The notes under the pieces were generated by a model. That model saw only the letters and a list, made by a program, of their open reading frames with translations, was not told the DNA's origin and searched no databases. Source: Gemmatimonadota bacterium (lineage in GTDB: Bacteria > Gemmatimonadota > Gemmatimonadetes > Gemmatimonadales > Gemmatimonadaceae). From it: a stretch of DNA of 64,000 nucleotides. Both the position numbers and the translations under genes were made by a program. The DNA is taken from the NCBI GenBank assembly GCA_016719105.1, contig JADKAQ010000023.1, positions 86,783 through 150,782 on the forward strand, given 5' to 3'. Each line of letters starts with the position of its first letter. The first letter of the stretch is position 1. Positions 1-7,104 of the stretch are shown one piece after another.

Positions 1-588
1 CACGAGCGAGATCCCGGTGCTCCACAACGCCACGAGTCCAACGCCCAGGAGCAGGATAGCCATGAAGCTCCGCCGCATCGCCCCCGCGGCAAAGAAGCAC
101 GCGCTCACGAGCAGCACGTTGGGGAGGACGAGCATCAACAGCGGCCGCAGGTACGACGAGAGAGCAAAGGGGTGCAGCACCGCGCGGTCGACCCACGGCA
201 TGAGCGTCCCGGCGACGAGTCCCACGGGGATGGCCGCGTACACCACGAACATCGCGGCGAGCGCCCCGGCCCAGCGCCCCAGCAGGTAGTCGCGCCGCGT
301 GAGGCGGGTGGTGAAGAGCAGTTCCTGCTGTCGCGTGGCCACGTCGCGCATCACGGCGGTGGCAGTGATCATCGTCGTGATGACCTGCCCGAACGCGGTC
401 ACACCGGCCATCGCCTGCGCCAGCGCCCACGGCGCGTTCTTGGGGAGCGTGCCACGCCCGGTCACCAGCTCCACCGCCCCGGACGAGGTGTAGCCGAACG
501 TCAGGAGGAAGAAGACGGCGAGGTAGACCCAGGTGAGGAACTCGCGCTGCTGCAGCTGGGCCTCGAAGCGTGCGACCTCGCGCCACAT
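1..588 (-). CDS. ABC-2 type transporter permease (C-terminus cut by window edge)
   Basis: Translating the minus strand from the ATG at 588-586 gives an open frame that runs off the window edge. It begins MWREVARFEAQLQQREFL and contains several hydrophobic stretches, one around residues 18-40 and others near residues 85-110, 130-150 and 170-195. The composition and the segment TRLTRRDYLLGRWAG are typical of ABC-2 permeases, which form the membrane channel of an exporter. The ATG lies one base past the stop codon of the adjacent ATP-binding gene, so the two are almost certainly co-translated and form one transporter. The substrate cannot be told from sequence. About 195 residues are visible; homologues are often far longer, so much of the protein lies outside. 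Confidence 0.8.
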   Translation of the reverse strand, partial: MWREVARFEAQLQQREFLTWVYLAVFFLLTFGYTSSGAVELVTGRGTLPKNAPWALAQAMAGVTAFGQVITTMITATAVMRDVATRQQELLFTTRLTRRDYLLGRWAGALAAMFVVYAAIPVGLVAGTLMPWVDRAVLHPFALSSYLRPLLMLVLPNVLLVSACFFAAGAMRRSFMAILLLGVGLVALWSTGISLV

Positions 589-589
589 C

Positions 590-1474
590 TCAGCCCCCTT
601 CGGCGCGCGCGCCGACGCGCGCGAAGTAGGCGTCCTCGAGCGACGGCTCAGCCTCGAGGCACTGCGCGTCCGGTCGGGCGTCGGCCACCAGGTGAGCCAC
701 ACGGCGCGCTCCGCGACGTCGCACGGCGATGACCAACCCCGTCCGTCGCAGCGCGGCGAGGTCGTCGTCAGATGCAACGACGCGATGCCAGAGCCGTCCG
801 CGCAACGCCCCGACGAGCGTCTCGGGGGCCCCCTGCGCCACCACGCGCCCCTGGTCGATGATGGCCAGCGCGGGGCAGAGGGCGTGCACGTCCTCCACCA
901 GGTGCGTCGACAGCAGCACGACCGCGCGATCGCCGCAGGCGGCCAGCACATCGTAGAGCCGATGCCGCTCGGCCGGATCGAGGCCGGCCGTCGGTTCGTC
1001 GAGGACGAGGAGGCGCGGGTCGCCGCAGAGGGCGATCGCCACGCCCAGTCGCTGGCGCATGCCGCCCGAGAGCGCCCCAGTGACCAGGTCGCGCGCCTCC
1101 CACAGGTTCACGCGTCGCAGCAGCGACTCCACCACGGCGCGTCGTTCCGGTGGGTCGCCGTAGCCCTTGAGCGTCGCGAAGTGTGCGAGCGTGTCCTGCA
1201 CCGGCACGTTGGCGTGAAACCCGAACTCCTGCGGGAGGTAGCCGAGCGAGGCCCGGACGGCACCGGGGTTGGCGAGCACGTCGACGCCGTCGAGCGTGAC
1301 CTGGCCGGCGTCGGGGCGCTGCAAGGTCACGACGATCCGCATGAGCGTCGACTTGCCCGCGCCGTTAGGCCCCAGGAGGCCGAACATCCCCGGCGGCACG
1401 TCGAGCGAGACGCCGTCGAGGGCCCGAACCCCCGAGGCGTAGGTGCACCGGATGTCGCGCAGCTGGAGGGCCAC
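590..1474 (-). CDS. ABC transporter ATP-binding protein
   Basis: This 294-residue ATPase has every nucleotide-binding motif in order: Walker A GPNGAGKS near residue 35, Q-loop around LGYLPQEFG, signature LSGGMRQR near 137, Walker B LLVLDEPTAGLD near 155 and the H-loop STHLVED near 190. It belongs to the group that powers ABC-2 type exporters. It presumably drives the permease that starts one base downstream of its stop codon. The start is a GTG six bases after the stop of the L,D-transpeptidase gene, so the three genes look like one operon. The Walker A asparagine is encoded within a copy of the CCTAACG motif at 1363-1369. A cell-envelope export role is inferred only from the upstream transpeptidase. 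Confidence 0.9.
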   Translation of the reverse strand: MALQLRDIRCTYASGVRALDGVSLDVPPGMFGLLGPNGAGKSTLMRIVVTLQRPDAGQVTLDGVDVLANPGAVRASLGYLPQEFGFHANVPVQDTLAHFATLKGYGDPPERRAVVESLLRRVNLWEARDLVTGALSGGMRQRLGVAIALCGDPRLLVLDEPTAGLDPAERHRLYDVLAACGDRAVVLLSTHLVEDVHALCPALAIIDQGRVVAQGAPETLVGALRGRLWHRVVASDDDLAALRRTGLVIAVRRRGARRVAHLVADARPDAQCLEAEPSLEDAYFARVGARAEGG

Positions 1475-1480
1475 GGAGGC

Positions 1481-2950
1481 CTAACGAGGATAGGGATACC
1501 CACGGGCCAGGAGCGCCAGCAGCCGGCGATCGTGCCCGTAGATGTCGCGGAAAAAGCGGATCTCGCCACTGCGCTCGGCCACGGCGGTTCCGTAGAGGAC
1601 AAACACCGGGATGCGCTCAGTGAGCGTGACGTCGAGCGGGGTCGAGCGGGACATGGCCGAATCGAGTCGAGCGGCCGTCCACTCGGGGCGATCGCGCAGT
1701 ACCCACTGCGCCAACAGTACCGGCTCGGAGAGGCGGATGCAGCCGTGGCTCAGGTCGCGACGTTCGAGGTCGAAGACGCTCTGCACCGGCGTGTCGTGCA
1801 TGTAGACGTTATGCGGATTGGGGAAGATGAACTTCACCCGCCCCAGCGCGTTGTCCTCGCCCGGGCGCTGCCGCACGTTCACGCTGGACCCGATGGCGTC
1901 GATGTTGGCCGACGTGGCCGGGACCTCGCTCCCGTTGCGCAGGAGGACATAGTGGTTGCGCGCCAGGTAGCCGGCCGATTGGCGCGCCTTGGGCCGGATC
2001 TCCTTGCGCGCGATGCTGGGCGGGACCTCCCAGTACGGCGAGAAAGCGAGGTATTCGAGCTCCCGGGTGAAGACCGGCGTCTTGTGGTCGAACGCCTTTC
2101 CGACCACCACGTCCATGCTGAAGAGATCGGTGGAGTCGCCTCGGAGCACGTTGAAGGCGTGCAACCGAAAGCCGGGGATGTTGACCAGGATCACCCGCCC
2201 CGGAAAGGCGTGCGGCAACCAGCGCCACCGCTCCAGCGAGAGCTCGAGCTGTTCGATGCGCGTGGCCATACGCTTCTCGGCCGCGCGCGACGTGCTGTCG
2301 CGGGCGAGCTCGCGCTGCTGCGCCAGCTCAGCCTTGAGCAGGCGGTAGTGCAGCAGCGACGGTTCGGCGGCGTTGAAGACGCCGACCGGATCGGTCCCCG
2401 CGGCCATCGTGCGCACGGCGCCCGCGAGGTCGTAGTCATCGCGCGCGATGCGGAAGCTCTCGTGCGCGTCGCTCGGCTTCACGCGCCCCCACTGAAGCGT
2501 GGCGAGCACGCGCGCGACCGCCACGCTCATCAATGCCTCGAAGGATGCAGCGCGCTGCGGCGACGCGCCCGAATCCGCGAGTGAGCGCGCCAGCGACTCG
2601 AGCACCGCGGCGTCGTAATCTGCCGGGTGCAACCCGACCCCTTCGACGAGCGAGAGGTACCGCACCACCGAGAGCGCCGCGTTCGTCGGGCGACCGTCGC
2701 GCAACCAGAGCGGACGCCACCCCACGCTGTCGTACACCTGCCGCAGCTCCCCCTGCACATCGTTGAGACGCGACCAGCGGGCGCCGCGGAGTTTTCCGCT
2801 TGCGAGTGCCTCACGCACGAGGCCCACGTTCACGTCCTCGTCCTGCGCGCCGAGCGACGGCGCCCGCGCGCCCACGGAGGCGAGGGCGACGAGCAGGGAG
2901 ACGGCGGCGCGCCGGAGCGCGCCTCGATGCGTGCGGAGGGAAAGGATCAC
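1481..2950 (-). CDS. Murein L,D-transpeptidase, YcbB/LdtD type
   Basis: The 489-residue product has an N-terminal hydrophobic signal (about residues 12-35, ending near SLGAQ) and a long N-terminal region of the YcbB kind (GWRPLWLRDGRP, about residues 75-90). A C-terminal YkuD catalytic domain follows, with the diagnostic SHGCIRL motif near residue 403; its cysteine is the nucleophile that forms 3-3 peptidoglycan cross-links, and HDTPVQSVF lies just before it. It should act in the periplasm on peptidoglycan stem peptides. The start is a GTG in the short gap to the divergent dehydratase gene. The stop codon TAG lies inside a CCTAACG motif at 1480-1486. The ABC transporter genes follow directly on the same strand. 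Confidence 0.88.
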   Translation of the reverse strand: MILSLRTHRGALRRAAVSLLVALASVGARAPSLGAQDEDVNVGLVREALASGKLRGARWSRLNDVQGELRQVYDSVGWRPLWLRDGRPTNAALSVVRYLSLVEGVGLHPADYDAAVLESLARSLADSGASPQRAASFEALMSVAVARVLATLQWGRVKPSDAHESFRIARDDYDLAGAVRTMAAGTDPVGVFNAAEPSLLHYRLLKAELAQQRELARDSTSRAAEKRMATRIEQLELSLERWRWLPHAFPGRVILVNIPGFRLHAFNVLRGDSTDLFSMDVVVGKAFDHKTPVFTRELEYLAFSPYWEVPPSIARKEIRPKARQSAGYLARNHYVLLRNGSEVPATSANIDAIGSSVNVRQRPGEDNALGRVKFIFPNPHNVYMHDTPVQSVFDLERRDLSHGCIRLSEPVLLAQWVLRDRPEWTAARLDSAMSRSTPLDVTLTERIPVFVLYGTAVAERSGEIRFFRDIYGHDRRLLALLARGYPYPR

Positions 2951-3014
2951 ACGTGAACCCTAACCTCGGACGCGGAGGAGTGGCAAAGGGGCGGCGTCCT
3001 GCCAGATTCCCCGC

Positions 3015-4010
3015 ATGACGACGATCGACATGGCGGTCCTGCCCGAGCAGATTCGCGCGGCGCGCGAGCGGCTGCACGACCACATCCGCCAGACGCCGTT
3101 CGACCTCAGCCTCCCGTTGAGCCAGCGGTTGCAGGGCGAGGTGCGGCTCAAGGGTGAGCACCTGCAGCATACCGGCTCGTTCAAGGCCCGTGGGGCGCTG
3201 CACAAGGTGCTCTGCCTAACGCCCGATGCGCGGGCCCGGGGGGTGATCTCGGCGTCGTCGGGCAACCACGGCGCCGGCCTGGCGTGGGCGTGCAAGCTGG
3301 CGGGGGTGCCGGCGGTCATCTATGTCCCGGAGCACGCCTCGCCGGCCAAGGTCGCGAACATTCGCAGCCATGGCGCCGAGGTGCGGCACTTCGGCATCGA
3401 CGGGCTCGATACCGAGGAGCACGCGCGCGCCGCGGCTGCGCGCGAGGGACGCACCTACGTCTCGCCGTACAACGACCTCGAGGTGATGTGCGGGCAGGGG
3501 ACGATCGGGCTGGAGATGGCGGAGCAAGCGGGCGAGCTGGACGCCGTGATCGTGGCGGTGGGAGGTGGTGGGCTGATTGGCGGAATCGCTGCGGCGCTCA
3601 AGGAGATTATGCCGAAGGTGCGGGTGATCGGAGCGCTCCCGGCCAACTCGCCGGTGATGGCCGAGTCGGTGGCCGCTGGGGAGATCGTGGTTCGCGAGTC
3701 GCTCCCGACGCTGTCGGACGGGACGGCCGGCGGCATCGAAGCCGGGGCGATCACATTCCCGGTGTGCCGGTCGCTGGTGGATGAGTGGGTGCTGGTGACG
3801 GAAGACGAGATTGCCGCCGCGATGCGTCGCTTCGTGGAGGAGCACCACCAGCTGATTGAAGGGGCGGCGGGGGTGGCGCTCGCCGCACTCGAGCGGCGCG
3901 CCGCGGCGGGTGGGGCGCGCGGGCTCGGTGGCGAGCGGGTTGGCGTGGTCCTGTGCGGGGCCAACATCAGCACCGACGCGCTGGTTGGGGTGCTGACGCG
4001 TCCCTCGTGA
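3015..4010 (+). CDS. PLP-dependent threonine/serine dehydratase-like enzyme
   Basis: This 331-residue fold type II PLP enzyme shows the cofactor lysine motif TGSFKARGA near residue 58, the substrate loop SSGNHGAGLAW near residue 84, and the glycine-rich phosphate-binding loop VGGGGLIGG near residue 180. These are the hallmarks of the threonine dehydratase / serine racemase family, which deaminates threonine or serine to a 2-oxo acid. There is no C-terminal ACT regulatory domain, so it resembles catabolic or biodegradative enzymes rather than full-length allosteric IlvA. The ATG at 3015 is used; a second ATG at 3030 is possible. It is transcribed alone, divergent from the transpeptidase operon, and ends before a strong hairpin. 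A paralogue sits at 16778-17767. Confidence 0.85.
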   Translation: MTTIDMAVLPEQIRAARERLHDHIRQTPFDLSLPLSQRLQGEVRLKGEHLQHTGSFKARGALHKVLCLTPDARARGVISASSGNHGAGLAWACKLAGVPAVIYVPEHASPAKVANIRSHGAEVRHFGIDGLDTEEHARAAAAREGRTYVSPYNDLEVMCGQGTIGLEMAEQAGELDAVIVAVGGGGLIGGIAAALKEIMPKVRVIGALPANSPVMAESVAAGEIVVRESLPTLSDGTAGGIEAGAITFPVCRSLVDEWVLVTEDEIAAAMRRFVEEHHQLIEGAAGVALAALERRAAAGGARGLGGERVGVVLCGANISTDALVGVLTRPS

Positions 4011-4067
4011 GGCACGTCCTCGCGCGACGAATGACCGACGCGCGTGTGCGAGGGAATGGCCGGACGC

Positions 4068-4102
4068 CCGACGCCCGGTGGTCGAGGACCACCGGGCGTC
4101 GG
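4068..4102. terminator. Bidirectional hairpin between convergent genes
   Basis: A perfect 16-bp inverted repeat (CCGACGCCCGGTGGTC and its complement) closes on a 3-base GAG loop. It lies 58 bp past the dehydratase stop and 44 bp past the end of the convergent lipoprotein gene, so it can end transcription from both sides. No T-tract follows on either strand, so termination strength is inferred from the stem alone. Confidence 0.75.
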
Positions 4103-4145
4103 CATAACGAGAGCGGCGAGTTCGGGTGTCGCGTGCAAGCCGGGG

Positions 4146-6677
4146 CTACGGTTGCACCTGTCCCACTCGCCACGCGGTCGAGACGATCGTGCCGTCCGCG
4201 CGCGGCGGTGTGGCACCCCCGCCGGTCCATCCCGTCGCCGCGACGTTCCACGAGACGAGCGTTCCGGGCTGCAGCCCCCAGATGTTCTGCCAGCCGGCGA
4301 AGGTGGAGAAGATGGGCATCGTGACATCGAGGTCGGTGGCGCTCCCCAGGTAGCCTGCGGACACCGTGAGTGTCACCTGTCGCGGCGCCGCGCCGCCCTG
4401 CGAGAAGGTGGCGAGGTACCGATGGTTGTACTCGGCCTGGCGCACCAGCAGGAGCCGCAGTCGCGCGTACGCGGCACCGCTGGCGACCGAGACGTCGGGC
4501 GTGCCTAACGCACTCCCGAGCGTGAGGGTCGGGTCCTGCGGGTCGGCGAGCCATGCGGTGACGCTGCGTGACGCGATGGTCGAACCAGCGGACTGCTCCA
4601 GCGCGGTCGCCCCCAGGACGTGCAGGTCGCCGTTGCGCCGATTGAAGGTCGGTACCCGTGGATACGGACGCGTCGCAGCCGTGCCGGCCGGGTCGAACGC
4701 CAGTTCGGCGAACGAGTTGGCGAGGGTGAAGTAGCCGGTGGTGAGGGTGACGGGCTCGCCGTTGCCGTTGACCACCGTGACGTTGCGCGACTCCGGTTGC
4801 ACCGTCTCGGGGCCATCGAAGTTGAGGGTGTCGAGCGCGACGCCGTCGGCGAGGTTGAGCCCGCGCCGCAGGATGAGACCCGACGAGGTGCCGGTCGTGG
4901 CGTTGAGGCGCGAGGCGACCAGGTCGAGCGCGCCCGCGGGGACGCCCGTGAGGGTGAAGCTCGTGTTGGGTGCCACGACCGAGGTCAGCGCGCCTCCGAA
5001 CGAGACGGCGCTACGGAAGGCCGGCGCCACGCCCACGACGGTCCCTGGAATGGACTTGGGGGTGCCGCCCACGTTGCAGCTGGCGCCCAGGGCCGTGAGC
5101 TCGGCGGCGGTGCCGTAGGTGAGCGTGAGGTCGAAGTCGTTGGCGGCGTTCTGCGTGACGTAGGCGATGCCGCCGATGGTGGCGACACTGAAGGCGTACG
5201 TGTCGTTGGCCAGCGAGCCGAGCGTGCGCCACGCCCCGCCACCGTCCTGCGCTGCGACCCACACCGGGCGTTCGCTCGCGTTGCCGCAGAACTGCCACTG
5301 CACGTTGCCGCTGGTGACGGGCTTCTGCGTGAGCGTCCAGTTGAGCTGCGCGGTGGCATCGGGGACGTTGGTTCCCGAGGCGGTGATGAGGAGGGCGTAC
5401 GATCCGATGGCGGTGGTATCGGGGACGGTGAGCGTGACCACGGCGGTGTCACCCGTGGTGGGCGCAGCGCTCGCGGAGGCACCGCCCGGGACCCCCGCCA
5501 CGGCCACGCGTACCGTGTCGGTGAAGTTGGAGCGGGCGATGATCACGCGGAACGTCGTGTCGCGTCCCTGCTCGGAGCCCATGCTGCCGGGGACGACCGT
5601 GATGGCGATGGCGCCGGCGGGCGCGGCCACCACCGTCAGGCGCAACGTATCGACCTTCTCGGCGCGGTTCGGGGTGTTGCCGCGCACGACGACGGGATAG
5701 AGGCCCGGGGCGACGGCACCGCCGATGCTGAGGGTGAGCGCGGTGCTGTCGCCGGTCAGCGTGCTCTGGCCTAACGCGGTGGTGATGCCGGCGGGGAGCG
5801 AGTCGATGGTGAGGGTGACGGCGGCGGTGAAGCCGCTATCGCGTGCAAGGCGGACCATCCCCTGTCCGTTCTGTCCCTGGACCACGCTGAGCGAGTCCGG
5901 CGTGAGCGAGAGGGCGTAGCTGGCGGCCGCCGCGATGGTGACGGCGATGGTATCGGTCCGCGCGGTGAGGCCGGTGGCCGTCCCGGTGACGAGGGCGCTG
6001 AAGGTGGCAGGGGCCGCCGTTGGCGCGACGGCAAAGCGGACGGAGGTCGTGTCGCCCGTGAGCGCGGGGGTGCCGACCGTCGCGGTGACGCCGGCGGGGG
6101 CCCCGGTGACGTCGAGCGTTACGGTGCCCGTGAAGCCGCCGGCGCGCATCACCGTGAGGAGCGACGTGGCGGTGTCGCCCTGCGTGATGCGGAGCGTCCG
6201 CGGGGTGGCGGCGAGCGAGAAGGCGGGGACCTGCGCGGCGGCGACCGTGATGGTGGCGGTGGCGGTTGCGTCGGTGAGGCCGGTGGCCTTGGCGCGTACG
6301 GTGACGGGGTAGTCGCCAGGCGCAACGGTGCCGACCACGGACACGGTGACGGCGCTCGTGGTGGCGGCCGCGGGGATCGTGGCAGGAGCGAAGGCGCCGG
6401 TAATGCCGGCCTGTGCGCTTTCGAGGGTGAGGTCGACCGGGCCGGCAAACGGGGCCGTGCGGGCGAGGGTGACGGTGAGCGTTCCGGTCTGTCCCTGGGT
6501 GATGGGGAGGCTCGCGGGGGCGACGGTGATGGCGACGCTCCCGGTGGGGGGTGGGGGTGCATTGCCGTCGTCGCCGCACGCGGCCACTGCGAGCGTGGCG
6601 AGCACGGCGGGGGTGAGCAGGAGTCGCCGCGACAGCGAGCGCGGCGCCAGCGAGCGGATGCGTGGCGTGACGTACAT
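4146..6677 (-). CDS. Lipoprotein with four Ig-like (BACON-like) repeats and a C-terminal domain
   Basis: The product is 843 residues. It starts at an ATG preceded by GGGAGGA, which fixes the start at 6677. A signal sequence ends in a lipobox-like VAAC followed by GDDG, so it is probably a lipid-anchored surface protein. Four repeats of about 95 residues follow. Each opens with a pattern such as LTPDSLSVVQGQNG, has a middle GFTGTVTLDV-like strand and an LPAGI-like turn, and ends in an alternating strand. This resembles Ig-like/BACON-type domains. The last 430 residues form a distinct domain beginning QWQFCGNASERPVW, with two cysteines, of no family I recognise. Function is unknown; adhesion or polymer binding is plausible. 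A six-repeat relative lies at 21495-23453. Confidence 0.75.
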   Translation of the reverse strand: MYVTPRIRSLAPRSLSRRLLLTPAVLATLAVAACGDDGNAPPPPTGSVAITVAPASLPITQGQTGTLTVTLARTAPFAGPVDLTLESAQAGITGAFAPATIPAAATTSAVTVSVVGTVAPGDYPVTVRAKATGLTDATATATITVAAAQVPAFSLAATPRTLRITQGDTATSLLTVMRAGGFTGTVTLDVTGAPAGVTATVGTPALTGDTTSVRFAVAPTAAPATFSALVTGTATGLTARTDTIAVTIAAAASYALSLTPDSLSVVQGQNGQGMVRLARDSGFTAAVTLTIDSLPAGITTALGQSTLTGDSTALTLSIGGAVAPGLYPVVVRGNTPNRAEKVDTLRLTVVAAPAGAIAITVVPGSMGSEQGRDTTFRVIIARSNFTDTVRVAVAGVPGGASASAAPTTGDTAVVTLTVPDTTAIGSYALLITASGTNVPDATAQLNWTLTQKPVTSGNVQWQFCGNASERPVWVAAQDGGGAWRTLGSLANDTYAFSVATIGGIAYVTQNAANDFDLTLTYGTAAELTALGASCNVGGTPKSIPGTVVGVAPAFRSAVSFGGALTSVVAPNTSFTLTGVPAGALDLVASRLNATTGTSSGLILRRGLNLADGVALDTLNFDGPETVQPESRNVTVVNGNGEPVTLTTGYFTLANSFAELAFDPAGTAATRPYPRVPTFNRRNGDLHVLGATALEQSAGSTIASRSVTAWLADPQDPTLTLGSALGTPDVSVASGAAYARLRLLLVRQAEYNHRYLATFSQGGAAPRQVTLTVSAGYLGSATDLDVTMPIFSTFAGWQNIWGLQPGTLVSWNVAATGWTGGGATPPRADGTIVSTAWRVGQVQP

Positions 6678-6881
6678 GGACGGTCCTCCCAAAATGCGGA
6701 TGGCAGCACGACACCGTGCGGCGGGAGGAATAACGTGCCGGGTGGGCTCGCGTCCTGCGGCGTGGATCACACTAACGAAAAAAAGCCACACTTCCTGACG
6801 CTGAGGCTGTTGCGACACGCCCGGGCACGCCACGAAGCGTGATGGTGCGCACGTGCGTTCGTGGCGTCTGTGCCGCAGATG

Positions 6882-6987
6882 CCTAACGACCTCCACCGCT
6901 GGAGCCCGTGGTCGTGGTCGCCTAACGACCGTCGTGCCCGCCGGACGCACGGCCGGGGCCGCCCCCTGGTGGTGCGGCTGCCTAACG
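6882..6987 (+). repeat. Three direct copies of CCTAACG in a non-coding leader
   Basis: CCTAACG occurs at 6882-6888, 6921-6927 and 6981-6987, each preceded by G or C. On the minus strand the middle copy is the loop of a small hairpin, GGTCG-TTAGG-CGACC. This is the densest cluster of the motif that recurs through the window. It lies upstream of the Ig-repeat lipoprotein gene. Confidence 0.7.
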
Positions 6988-7007
6988 GCTGTCGAGACCG
7001 CCGCGAT

Positions 7008-7050
7008 GCACACGAGCCCGGCGATGCATGGCATCGCCGGGCTCGTGTGC
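7008..7050. terminator. 20-bp perfect hairpin downstream of glutamine synthetase
   Basis: GCACACGAGCCCGGCGATGC and its exact complement are separated by three bases (ATG). It is the longest perfect stem seen in the window. It lies 55 bp beyond the stop codon of the minus-strand glutamine synthetase gene. No U-tract follows, so it may act as a transcript-end stabiliser or as part of a tandem terminator. Confidence 0.7.
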
Positions 7051-7066
7051 GCCGTGTGACCCCTGT

Positions 7067-7092
7067 GGCCGATCGCTGGAGCGCGATCGGCC
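7067..7092. terminator. 10-bp hairpin next to the glutamine synthetase stop
   Basis: GGCCGATCGC and GCGATCGGCC enclose a 6-base loop, 12 bp past the stop codon of the minus-strand gene. With the longer hairpin at 7008-7050 it forms a tandem terminator. Confidence 0.6.
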
Positions 7093-7104
7093 GTCGCCTG
7101 TGGC

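Larger units (their letters stand above)
6678..7104. other. Intergenic region with three direct motif copies and two hairpins
   Basis: This 427-bp stretch between two minus-strand genes has no convincing gene. It contains an AT-rich patch around 6768-6787 that includes a run of seven A, which may be part of the promoter or leader of the downstream lipoprotein gene. It also has three same-orientation copies of CCTAACG (6882, 6921, 6981) and two perfect hairpins just beyond the glutamine synthetase stop. A minus-strand frame is open through much of it, but its arginine- and proline-rich product looks like a GC artefact. Confidence 0.6.

Noticed and set aside
533..2584. 683-codon plus-strand open frame
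   Set aside because: It is antisense to the ABC ATPase and L,D-transpeptidase, whose catalytic motifs are all present. High GC makes long antisense frames common, and the product is Arg/Ala/Gly-rich with no motif.
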